NCBI GenBank assembly: GCA_030374805.1
Contig: JARGSG010000183.1
Coordinates: 1,302,001-1,366,000 of the forward strand
DNA length: 64,000 nt
Reading direction: 5' to 3'
Source of the DNA: Gracilaria gracilis
Taxonomy: Eukaryota; Rhodophyta; Florideophyceae; Gracilariales; Gracilariaceae
Shown: piece after piece, positions 54,730 through 64,000 of the stretch
Position numbering within the stretch: position 1 is the stretch's first letter
Layout: each line of letters starts with the position of its first letter
Position numbers and translations under genes: made by a program
Notes under the pieces: generated by a model
Database searches by the model: none
Told to the model about the DNA's origin: nothing
What the model saw: only the letters and a program-made list of their open reading frames with translations

Positions 54730-56692
54730 TCGTGTCATGCGCTCCGGGTCGTGAAAGCGATATGCCACATGATTCGATCTGTGCAACTTAATTGTGTCAA
54801 AAGCTTGCGATATATGTAATTGGAAACGTAATCGATTGTCGTTTACCAACATAGTGCTCGTTGGTGCCACATGCTCACTAAACTATCAAGCTGTTCCCTG
54901 TACTGCTATCTTGTCTGTCTCAAGTACCTCTGCCTGCCTTATAGACTACATCTACTTTTTAGCTCCTTGTGTTTCAGGCTTTGATGCAGCCCTCGCTCTT
55001 GTCTGCTTGTCTGAACTGTTCATCACTCTTCAATTATTACAATCGTCCATAATGACATTGTACATTGTTTGTTTTGTTCAATGTGAACTGCATTTCAAGC
55101 CGCAGAAATACTCCTTCATGACATTGATGAATACAAGAAGCGATACATGTTGTTTTTTTCGATTCTGGGAGTTACTTGAATACTTCTGCACCCTCCCATA
55201 TGTTCTATAAGAACCTATTGAACTAAAAAGCCTACAAAGCTGGATGTGAAGCCTCTTCTTCTTCTTTTCTATGAGCACAACAGCCTTATTTCGACTTGCG
55301 TGTGGGATGGTTTAGGTCCCCAGCAATCTGTAACAATTTCCTAGTAACTACTAACATAGCCCTCACTGCTAAAGTGCAGCCGTGTTACGCTCACTAGGCT
55401 ATGCTACTCTGTGCGGCACTATGCTTATGTTAGATCTCTAAGGTTGCTCCCTACCGTAGTGCTCTCGCTACGACGATTATCGCCTTCTTTCGTCAGATCG
55501 ACCCCCCAGGATAGTTGAGCCTCCCTCTCTCTCCTTTGACCCCCACGAAGGGGAGGTAAGCATAATCGTCTTGGCATAGGTCTCATTAAGCATCTGGAAA
55601 TATGGCGTTCCACATAGTTTCAAACGCCCGGCCTGCAGTTTCACCCTAATCTCTTTCCCAGTAGAAACGCACCAAAAGGATGAAGAGATGGAGTTTGTCC
55701 AATATATAGTTACTATACTGCGACTTCGGCCCCTCTAATTCCCACAATCTTCTCCACGTTGGCTGATACTCTATTTCGTCGCGCTGTTTCTCTCCTACCG
55801 ACTTGCTTTAGTTCTATCGGGACAAAAAATTACAATTCGAAAGACATGCACAAAACCTCCTTTCCTCCTTTGTCAGAGTATCCACATTATCGTAGCCCCA
55901 CATCCCCGCTATGTTTTCCCGTGCTTTTCGAAGCAATACAATACAGATGTTTAAACCCCATTCAGTCTGTCATCGGCATTCAACCCGTCTTGACTTATCA
56001 TGATTGATGTTCGTCGGTCATGAGATATCCAAAGTGAGAAAAGTGATGAGAAAGCGTTTCATAGAAATCTTGGAATTTTCTTCTCTGAGGAGGGCCAGGA
56101 AGAGGTTGCCGGCGCCTATTCCTGGTCCGCCGGACCAGGAATAGGCGGCGCCAGGCGCCGCGCGGCTCAAGGGTTCTGGCGGCCAACGGGCAAGAAGGAA
56201 AAGATTACCCTTGTAGACCTCCAAAGCCACATTACCTGCTTATTCTTGCAATTCCATCTCGCCGTTGCTGCCACCAGCTCTTACTGCCGTGGTGTTATGA
56301 GCGTTACCGGAGCGATACCATGGCGGTTTACATCACCATGAAGAAGTTCTTATACATTCCGCATGATGGGGCGTTAGGTGGGTCTCGAATTCGAGACTCC
56401 GTGACTTGCCCCGTGCGACGCTTCAATTTGAAGCTCACAGTCGCCGTTGAGCTTCTAACGCTTTACAACGCTGCTCAACACGCATAGAGATGCTTCGAAT
56501 TACATTGCTACAACCTCTTCTTAGGATCGTCCATCGGTCGCAGAAGCACAAGCCTGGGAGTGCTGGCATCGAAGTCTTTGGTTTCAACTAAGGGGTTGGG
56601 TACTTGTCGTTTCTTAGGACATTGACAAGCTTCATTCAAATCTGTCGTTGACAATCGTGAGCCCCATTAAGGCCCGGGTAGCTTCAACGAAA
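54730..56692. other. Large intergenic region
   Basis: About 1.96 kb without a convincing gene. It contains a 16-bp-arm hairpin (56114-56146) and a perfect 16-bp palindrome GTCTCGAATTCGAGAC (about 56383-56398). Frames such as 54794-55210 (plus) and 55759-56007 (plus) show no domain. A TACTAAC element near 55350 could belong to an undetected intron. Confidence 0.4.
56114..56146. repeat. Hairpin, 16-bp perfect arms
   Basis: GCCTATTCCTGGTCCG and CGGACCAGGAATAGGC separated by one base; GC-rich flanks (GGCGCC) extend it imperfectly. Confidence 0.85.
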
Positions 56693-59600
56693 ATGGCTGG
56701 TTTGAATTCTGTTTGTGTTGTATCCTTTCTCGTCTTTGTCTCTTGTCTTTTGGGACTGTCTACTTCTGCAAAAGTTGAATGGAAGATTAACCTCGGTGGG
56801 GAACCCACAGATGGATTTCAAGCTGAGGAGGCTGTTCTAAATGTCGATGAGAACCTTGCCAAGATGCGCTACCATGGACTAATCAAAGGAACTGGTACAG
56901 ATCTAAACGTGTTTAAGACCCAACGTTTTTCTAGAGCAGAAGATTTGGTTCTTCACTTTCCTGTTCCAGACGGTGTCTATACCGTGACGTTGATGTTTGC
57001 CGAAACTTGGAAAGGAGCGTATGGATCAGGAAATAGAGTCTTTGACGTAAGTATCTCAAAATACATATGGAAAGCTGGCGAGCAGTTGGCGAATACCAAG
57101 AGCGTGCAATTTTGCTGACTATGTCGTTTGTCTACCACACTCAGGTGTATCTCGGTTCAAAGCCAGGTGGCATAGTTAAGGTGATTGATCAAATGGATCC
57201 TTTTCGCTCTGGCGGTCCGGCAGGACCCGTTCGCAGAAAGTTTAGTGGGATTGCTACACAGGGGGGACTTACTCTTGCTCTGCGCCCGATCAAGCAGAAT
57301 CCTCAAATAGCAGGCATAGTGATCAACGGCTATTCCTACTCCAACGCATACATGGAAGACTTGCCGACTGTCCCAGCAGGGCCATTTGAGGGTGGAGACT
57401 TCGCTTCGCTTGACATCATTGGACCAAGACCCCCAGCTGACTCAAGTCTTTTGTATGATCCCTCCCTGAACCCAAAGTTCAAAGCTTCGAACAAACCACT
57501 GCCGTTGGGAAACAGCCCATCACAGGCTTTCACGACGACAGCGCAAGATGCCAGTGCAAGCCCTTCATCTGAATCATCAGGGCCGCCTGCATTGCCAAAC
57601 CCATTTGGAACATCTCAGAGCGCACAAAGCATGCCGAGCACATCAGACACAAATGCTGGGTCTGTCGGAGGTCCTGATTTGTCTTCTCAGTATTCCAACA
57701 CAGGATACGGAGCTTTTGGAAGTACAGGTACGGGAGCTGTTGGAAGTACAGGTACAGGAGCAGTTGGGGGTATAGGTACGGGAGCTGTTGGGGGCACAGG
57801 TACGGGAGCTGTTGGGGGCACAGGTATCGGAGCTGTTGGAAGCCCAGGTACGGGAGCTGTTGCAGGTGCGGGTACGGGAGTTGTTGGGGGTACAGGTACG
57901 GGAGCACCCAGTGTTCTGCAATCTGGTCAACCGCAAACGGTTGGAGCACCGGCTCCAGTGGCTGTGGGATCTACATCATTTGGTGCACCGCAAGGAGCCA
58001 TGCAATACCGTTCCTTCCGACGCCGACTAGCTTCATACTATGGAGAAGGGACTCCGGTGAACTTTCCGTTCGCTCCGAGCGGCGATGTTGGACACAATGA
58101 AGCAATTCGAGAACAGGCTGCGGGGAACCAGGCTTACGCAGACCAATTAGAGAGGGTGGGCGAAGTGTCGAATCAGGTGGATCAGCCCGTCGCAGTTAAT
58201 GATCTGTCCAAGATGTCGATATCTCTACAAGACACAGTCAGTCAAACCCCTGGCAGCGGTGACGTACAAGACACAGTCCATCAAACCCTTGGCAGCGGTG
58301 ACGGTGAACATGGAAGTATAGGAGCACTGCCACCTCCGGCCATTGAGGACGGCATGCCACCAAGCCTTTTGGACGAAAGCTCTCGAACTCCGGCTTCGTT
58401 GGAACTGCCAAGAGAACAAGAGCAAGCACCTGCCCCAAGGGAAGCACTGTCCCAGATGCTACCATCATCGGAGTTGCAAACATCTGTCAACATTAACAAT
58501 GCACATGAAGACATTGCAACGACATTCAAAAGCGCAGAAGGTTTTCCGTCGGAAAAAACTTCTGTACCCAATGGAGAAGGCATTGGAAGCTTCCAAGAAC
58601 GTGCTCTTCCGGAAACGGGTGGTGGCCAATATGTATCATCCATTTCTCGAGGTGTGCCGAATGTTGCATTGGCTGAACAGGTCCAGGACGGTCGAGAAAC
58701 TTCTGTACCCAATGGAGAAGGCATTGGAAGCTTCCAAGAACGTGCTCTTCCGGAAACGGGTGGTGGCCAATATGTATCATCCATTTCTCGAGGTGTGCCG
58801 AATGTTGCATTGGCTGAACAGGTCCAGGACGGTCGAGAGTTTCGGTCCGGTGTCTCCGATCTTCAACGTTCTTCCAACATCCGAAGTCAGCGTGGAATGC
58901 GAGCAGAGACCCTCGCATCAGACGAGCGACAAAGTCGGTCACCAACGGATTTCATGAATGGGATTCGAAGCCAAATTCAATCATTGATCAGACATACGAA
59001 GAGTTCTGACAGAATCCCAGAAGGCCCCGATGATTACTCGGGTGTCCGTCGTGACACTATCACTTCTTCCCCAGGTCTTCATCCCCAGGAAACGAAACGC
59101 ACATTTACACCTGTGGAGCGGGTATCAAGTCGCATCGGGGTCTCAAGCCCAGTTGATGAACGACGTGGCCTCAACTTGGACGGTAGAGATAGGGGAACTG
59201 AGAATTTTTTACCTTCGAATTCCTTCAATGACAGATCATCGCAACTCAACTCTCTTCAAGGGATGCGTTCGCCCCCAAGAAGATATGCTGCAGGTTTTGA
59301 GCAACGAAGAGATCACCTGAAGTTCAATGAAGCCGACTTGGGGGCAGAATATAGTACAAGGTTTGCATCTGTTGGTAGTATCGATCAGCGTTCTTCTCGT
59401 CAGCTTCGTGCACCTCGAAGCCTGAATGGAATTAGCGCAAGGCAGGCAGAAGAGGAGGTTCCTGGGCTTCCTGGCGTCTCCGGCTCGCCGAGCGGCTCCG
59501 AAGATCCCTCAGGCGTTTCAGAAGTACCTCCCTCTGCTGGAGTCCATATTGGAAATGGAAGGTTGGATGGAATATGTATTGATAATTCAACACATTGCAG

Positions 59601-59871
59601 CTGTGGTATGGTGAATGAAGAACCGAAGAATTGCTTGTACGTTGCGAAGGAAGACGCCGAGTCCATGTTGTGTGTCCGACGACCATGCAACGGAAAGCTC
59701 ATCTGTGCATGTGCACCTGGTGCTAGTTCACTTTGCGAACGATCTGTGGTGAAAGACATTCTAGTTCCAGCTACCGTGCATAAGCACGGCGAAACCGAGG
59801 AAGCAGAAGTTGTTGCTTGTCGCAGGGAAAACCTGGAACATGGTATCCATGTACTGACTCCAGTCGTGTGA
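56693..59871 (+). CDS. Secreted malectin-domain protein with internal repeats
   Basis: Two exons (56693-57046 and 57145-59871) encode 1,026 residues. The signal peptide (MAGLNSVCVVSFLVFVSCLL...) is followed by a malectin-type carbohydrate-binding domain, about residues 28-215: INLGGEP...FQAEEAVLNVDE, the QRFSRAEDLVLHFPVPDGVYTVTLMFAETW block, and, across the splice, RVFDVYLGSKPGG. Next come low-complexity regions: a Gly/Thr/Ala/Val repeat of 8-residue units encoded at about 57716-57906, and a 47-residue unit duplicated in tandem (58558-58698 and 58699-58839). The C-terminus (from about 59560) is Cys-rich, with some ten cysteines, and may be a disulfide-stabilised module. No transmembrane segment is seen. 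Likely secreted, glycan-binding wall or matrix protein (inference). Confidence 0.82.
57047..57144 (+). other. Malectin-gene intron, 98 nt
   Basis: Donor GTAAGT, branch-like GCTGAC, acceptor ACTCAG; phase 0. Joining it restores the malectin motif VFDVYLG. Confidence 0.85.
57716..57906 (+). repeat. Coding minisatellite, 24-bp unit
   Basis: About eight copies of a 24-bp unit encoding variants of GTGAVGGT, within the malectin-domain gene. Array length is probably variable between strains (inference). Confidence 0.85.
58558..58839 (+). repeat. Tandem 141-bp coding duplication
   Basis: Two adjacent 141-bp units (58558-58698 and 58699-58839) encoding TSVPNGEGIGSFQERALPET and the following 27 residues. 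By eye they differ at one base at the very end, so the duplication is recent. Confidence 0.9.
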
Positions 59872-60984
59872 GATCTCGCACTATCACTTTGACAGAAATG
59901 CTTACCTATGAAGCGTTTGGGAGACGTTCAACTACTCTCTCTTCTACAGCTCGATCGGCCAAAGTTATTCAGCGGACATGCGATGTTGTGAGTCCGCAAA
60001 GACAAGCACTAGTTATCATACAGTTTCTTCACTTCCAATAGCGACATAGACATTGTAAACGAGAAGAGAAGATCTCTGCGTACAAATGTTGAAGAGCTTT
60101 TCGTATGAGGCGTAGTATACGTTCTTTGTGCGAAAGGGCGGGCTTTGAATCAACACCACAACCCTGTTGCACGTGTGAGGTTGGGTATGGACCTATTCTT
60201 TCTTGCCGCCTTCTTATCCATGAGAAGCCGAAAATAAACCTGCCATAGGGTAATTCAGCTCGTTTTCTTCTTGGTATACGTTGCCAGTGTTAATTGTTCC
60301 GTTCTTCGTCCCTGTTGGAGATCCGTCTGTGCTCTCAATTCGCGTCATCACATAATCGAGGACTGAATCAATCTCATCTTAATCAAAGGAAGGACAAATA
60401 AATGTACTAAAGGGACATGACTCGTGATACATGAGTTTATTGGCAATCATCGGAATTGAAGTCTTGCTCGGAACCCAGTTGGAGACTTTGAAGCTTGCAT
60501 AAGTGAATTTCTTCTGGGCCTCATATCACATGAGTCACGTATAACAATACTAGCACACCCAAGCAGTAATCAAGTGGCTGTTTAAGATGCTCTTACTCGA
60601 GGTAGAAAAAAAATCTTTGGAGAATGGGGAGTTACCGCAGGTGCAAAAGACTGCAGATGCTGCAATGGTAGCACATAACGCGAAGACCATAGGTAAGGGG
60701 CCAACTTTTCTCTGCAAGAGCGAAGCTCGCTACGTTACGAAACAATTTGTGAGCACAAGCGACGTAGAGCATTGTTGCTCACTATGGCCCAGAAGTAGTG
60801 CAAGGAGGGCCGGTTAAAAAGCAAAAGTAGGAGAAACATTTGCTGATGCTAGGTAGTTGTTAATGACATTGTGATAAATCGAAAGCTTGAAAGATTGAAG
60901 TACCAGTTAAAGGTTGGGCAGACAGGCGAATACACTAAGTTCAAGCTAAACTAACCATAAGACGGGAAAAGCTCGAATCTTGAG
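59872..60984. other. Convergent intergenic region
   Basis: Between the malectin and the orphan membrane-protein genes. A 76-codon plus frame (60587-60817) has no domain. Nothing else recognised. Confidence 0.4.
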
Positions 60985-61983
60985 TTAGTTGGAGACACGG
61001 CGAATGTTAGCATGGTTGAACGCTTGATCCACCACAGTTCTCATGAACGCTATGAAAGCAACAACCAGTTCAAAGAGTTTGAACTGCGCTACGATGAGCT
61101 TCTTAAGTTCGTGCAGCAAAGCGGCATGATGCTTAGGAATGACAGATTGTTGAAGGGCCAACGTACGAATTGCAACGGGAATTTGAGAACAGACGTCGTT
61201 CGCCGGTGGGAATGAGATTTGGCAAACATTCGGCTGCACGCTCGGAGCACATATAACTTGCTGCAACGGTGGCGCCTCCTCCGGCAGAGAATTGATGTCG
61301 ATAGCATGATAGCTTGGAGCAGGGGTATTTCCAGCGTCGAGGGTTGCAAAGTCCAGAGGGATGGATTGGTCGAAGTCGGATTCGAAGGCGGACTGCGAGG
61401 AGGTATCACGGCTCAGGGAGGACATCAAGCGATTGATGTGCGGATACTTGCGGAGGTTGGGGCGCTTATGATTGCAGGAGCAGTGGCAAATGGTGTTCAT
61501 GTCCTGCTGTTCGCACATGGTGAGGTACACATCTGGACGGTCGGTTCCAAAGGTGAGAGTAACCTCGCTACCCGACTCGACGAGGGGGCCGAGGGTTGAG
61601 TCATGACGTGCGGATGCGTTAGTAGAGGGCGGCGATAAGATTTGCTGAGCATTAGCAGCAGAAATGGGCTTTGATGTGGCCTTGATGGGAGTGGGGAAGT
61701 ACGAGAAGGTATTGATATCGTCCGGGGCGGTGACGGAGACCGGACAGTAATGTGGTGAAGGACGAGTGGGTGGGCTTGCGGATGAGACTAGGACGATGGT
61801 GAAGATTGAAATGATGACGAACGAGGCTACGGCGAGCACAGAATTGGCCGAGGCATGCAGTTGAATAGGCGCCGAAGTGATGGTAGCAGCGAAAGAATCA
61901 TATTTTCCAAGAACCGAGAGCAGGTCAAACAGCTGGACAGCCAGCAGCGAGGAAGAAACGAAGGCGACGACGCAGGGGAACAT
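60985..61983 (-). CDS. Hypothetical multi-helix membrane protein
   Basis: From the ATG at 61983, 332 residues. Two hydrophobic segments lie near the N-terminus (FPCVVAFVSSSLLAVQLFDLLSVLG and SVLAVASFVIISIFTIVLVSS) and another near the C-terminus (LIVAQFKLFELVVAFIAFMRTVV). The intervening 200 residues are Ser/Pro/Thr-rich and probably disordered, with a small Cys/His cluster (CHCSCNHKR). The frame upstream of 61983 stays open to 62103 but has no ATG. No family recognised; the topology suggests a membrane-anchored protein with a soluble middle loop. Confidence 0.55.
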   Translation of the reverse strand: MFPCVVAFVSSSLLAVQLFDLLSVLGKYDSFAATITSAPIQLHASANSVLAVASFVIISIFTIVLVSSASPPTRPSPHYCPVSVTAPDDINTFSYFPTPIKATSKPISAANAQQILSPPSTNASARHDSTLGPLVESGSEVTLTFGTDRPDVYLTMCEQQDMNTICHCSCNHKRPNLRKYPHINRLMSSLSRDTSSQSAFESDFDQSIPLDFATLDAGNTPAPSYHAIDINSLPEEAPPLQQVICAPSVQPNVCQISFPPANDVCSQIPVAIRTLALQQSVIPKHHAALLHELKKLIVAQFKLFELVVAFIAFMRTVVDQAFNHANIRRVSN

Positions 61984-62848
61984 GTTACGGGGGGGGAGGA
62001 TGCAGGGGAAGGCAGAGAGAAGCGAACAAGCGCATGGGCGAAAGCGGGCACAAGCAGCGTTTGCAGCAGCGCTTGCAGCAGCGGTGAGATATAGCGCGGT
62101 CACCGAAGGGACGACAGATAATTGCGGCGCGGTCTGGCGCTCGCGCGAGAGCGCGGCCGCATCGAATTAGGAGGCGGTGTGCGCAGCGCGCCGTCGGCGC
62201 ACGCCGCTAGTAGCGACGATGATGCAATGGTGCGGAAGGGAGAGACGGTCGAGCGCTTTCCAATTCGAGAAGCGCAACGCCTCGCGTGTCGCGCGCGTGT
62301 GCGCGAGTGTGCGCGCGTGTGCGCCCGTCGCCGCCGTGTTTCATCACGCACGGCCGTTCCCCTTTCGTATCTAATTACTTGTACACGTAAGTGTACTGAG
62401 CACTCTGTGCCAGCGTGGCCACGTGTGTAACACGTTGAAGACGTGTGTTCTCTGGCAAAGCCGTGTCGTACTACTGTACAGGTATTTCCGGTGCGATGGG
62501 ACTCTGTGCAGCGAGTGGCGATGAAGCCGCACTCGCTGCACACAGAGAGGGAACTCAGTGGCGTTTCACGTGCTGATGCATTGTTGCTGCAAAGCAGTTG
62601 GTCGCGGGAAAGATGAAAACCCTCAGCCAATCAGTGCGTGCGAAACGATCCGAAGCGCACGTTGAGATTCTGCTCAGCCTTAGATATACAAGAGTAGTTC
62701 TGTCTGACCAACACGAGACAACCACTCCATGAGTCGACCCTTTCCAACATTCCGATGAGGACAATCACGGAGCTTGGTACAGGCCAATAAGGTTACCAAC
62801 CAACCTCCCCAATTTCGTTCGCTCAAGCTGTTGCTCTCATCATATCTC
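61984..62848. other. GC-rich divergent promoter region
   Basis: Between the orphan membrane gene and the right-edge gene. It contains a CG-rich GTGCGCGTGTGCGCG-type tract (about 62285-62330) and a hairpin at 62502-62547. Arg-rich frames on both strands here (for example minus 62630-62100) reflect composition. Confidence 0.5.
62502..62547. repeat. Hairpin with 2-nt bulge
   Basis: CTCTGTGCAGCGAGT (62502-62516) and ACTCGCTGCACACAGAG (62531-62547) pair over 15 bp, allowing a two-base bulge in the right arm; 14-nt loop. Confidence 0.75.
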
Positions 62849-64000
62849 ATGGGCTTTCTAGAGTACTCGCACGCAACCAACACTTACCATGATTCTATGG
62901 TCATAGATCAAACGCTCACCTCAAAGTTCTTCTACTTCTCTATGGCGCTCGATGGTCTCGATGAGCAAACAGAGCCATTGAAACACACCATTTTGAAGCG
63001 CCAAGCTAAAGAGGGAATCGAGATAAGAACCGTTGCGTCTCATCATGCTCTTGCCGCAATGCTCATTGAAACGGACGTTCAAGTAACCGATCATTTCTTT
63101 GCCAAGGAGAACTCGCATGGAATTGAGGGCGACGTCGTCATTGACAACCAATCAAATGATGAGGAACAACTTTGGACCGTATCCTGTCACTACGGCGATA
63201 TCATTCTTGTGTCCGAGTACAGATGTGCTATTGATACCAAGTCAAGCCACATGGAAATCGAACAATCCCGCGAAAACCTCATAGCACAGCTCAAACATAT
63301 TTGGGACACTACTTTGTTCCCAGACAAAATTGAACTCATGTCCCTTCGAGATATGAGACACGGCGTAAGAAAGAAAACAATGAAGAAAACAATGCATGCT
63401 TTTCATGCTTTTAGTTTTCATATGTACAAAGCCTCACTGCTCTTGGGGAAAAGAACGGGTAAAGTCATCAAAGGCGATGCTTCGTCCAATACATGCAGTT
63501 GTTTATCGTGTTTTACTAGTGCATGCGTCTGCAAACCCAGACGCTCTGCACATTACGGAGCAAAGAACACACGAGTTGAAGAGACTCTCAAAGTATGCAA
63601 TGTTCGAGCGATGCTTTCAAATGATCATTTCTATCGGCCCAAGACTTGTTGCGGCCTCAGGGGTCCGTCTCCTTCTAATCCCCGGGGTACACGATATATT
63701 AACGGCCTTTCTAAGACAAAGCAAAAGAATTGCCCTTTGATCCAGAGGGCAAAAGCTTATGATCGCCGAGAAAGTGTACATGACATGCGCAACAGATATA
63801 CGTACAACAGTATATCGCCAAAGAAATACTCCGATACGTATAAATTTGGTAAGCGAGAGTACATCATTGAAGGAAATGATCTCGTTCTGTACGTCACTAG
63901 ACCACGAACTAAAGGCAACGGGTATACAGTCGAAGCATTGGGTGGATTAGTAGCAGGGACGCTTCCAGAAGTGAAAGCTTCAGTTTCTGCGACTCTGTAC
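62849..64000 (+). CDS. Unrecognised gene running off the right edge
   Basis: From the ATG at 62849 the frame is open without a stop to the last base, 384 codons; it enters from an upstream stop near 62756. An open run this long is very unlikely by chance at about 48% GC. The first half looks globular (KFFYFSMALDGLDEQTEPLK, AAMLIETDVQVTDHFFAKEN, EEQLWTVSCHYGDIILVSEY). The second half is basic and Cys-containing (CSCLSCFTSACVCKPRR, KTCCGLRG), which could be a metal-binding region or an intron read through. No family recognised. The C-terminus lies outside the window. Competing short frames (minus 63151-62921, plus 63396-63740) are less convincing. Confidence 0.55.
   Translation, partial: MGFLEYSHATNTYHDSMVIDQTLTSKFFYFSMALDGLDEQTEPLKHTILKRQAKEGIEIRTVASHHALAAMLIETDVQVTDHFFAKENSHGIEGDVVIDNQSNDEEQLWTVSCHYGDIILVSEYRCAIDTKSSHMEIEQSRENLIAQLKHIWDTTLFPDKIELMSLRDMRHGVRKKTMKKTMHAFHAFSFHMYKASLLLGKRTGKVIKGDASSNTCSCLSCFTSACVCKPRRSAHYGAKNTRVEETLKVCNVRAMLSNDHFYRPKTCCGLRGPSPSNPRGTRYINGLSKTKQKNCPLIQRAKAYDRRESVHDMRNRYTYNSISPKKYSDTYKFGKREYIIEGNDLVLYVTRPRTKGNGYTVEALGGLVAGTLPEVKASVSATLY

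Noticed and set aside
57716-57906. Regular repeats suggestive of a CRISPR array
   Set aside because: Units are 24 bp in tandem without spacers, inside an exon of a eukaryotic gene.
57530-57949. Minus-strand frame with repeated Tyr-Leu-Pro-Gln units, resembling a repeat protein
   Set aside because: It is the antisense shadow of the 24-bp minisatellite in the malectin gene.
62100-62630. 176-codon Arg-rich minus frame
   Set aside because: Composition-driven frame over a CGCG-rich tract; no conserved content.

Overview
The window is nuclear DNA of a eukaryote, most likely a red alga (Rhodophyta); this is an inference. The reasons are mostly intronless genes including several of 2-5.5 kb, rare short spliceosomal introns (49-98 bp) with yeast-like signals (GTAAGT/GTATGT donors, TACTAAC-like branch points), N-termini resembling plastid transit peptides, small atypical thioredoxins and an algal-looking metallothionein. 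No operons, rRNA, true tRNA genes, CRISPR arrays or prokaryotic signals were seen. Species was not determined. The window cuts a gene at each end.

Layout. 1-7 kb: C-terminal tail of a cut gene, an organellar RNase II/RNB exoribonuclease, an uncertain membrane protein, a NAF1-like H/ACA snoRNP factor, and an antisense spliced gene with an in-frame TGA. 7.5-21 kb: a cullin with a long insertion, a plastid-type protein, a basic disordered protein, an AMMECR1-domain protein, a two-exon orphan, an S1-domain protein and an armadillo-repeat protein whose stop codon overlaps that of the S1 gene. 22-29.4 kb: a 1,556-residue secreted IPT/TIG plus REJ-like protein, small uncertain genes, and the first of three CRxCK thioredoxins. 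30.4-33.3 kb: a complete piggyBac-like transposon with an intact transposase, terminal repeats built from an 18-bp palindrome, and a tRNA-like segment. 33.8-46 kb: a large SNF2 ATPase, a LINE-like fragment, a two-helix membrane protein, the second thioredoxin, two pre-miRNA-like hairpins flanking a three-exon SPT4 gene, and a CwfJ/CWF19L1 gene. 46.6-64 kb: an importin-7/8-like receptor, the third thioredoxin, a membrane-anchored zinc metalloprotease, a two-exon metallothionein, a malectin-domain protein with internal repeats, an orphan membrane protein, and a 384-codon open frame running off the right edge.

How the genes relate. They are not functionally clustered. They are scattered housekeeping functions: RNA maturation (RNase II, NAF1, CwfJ), transcription and chromatin (SPT4, SNF2), protein turnover (cullin), nuclear import, and plastid redox (three thioredoxins). 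Secreted or surface proteins (REJ, malectin, metalloprotease) lie between them.

The most distinctive non-coding signals are a palindromic motif TACCnnnGGTA found 11 times by eye (about one expected by chance), the palindrome-ended transposon, and a set of near-perfect hairpins, two of them with pre-miRNA geometry.
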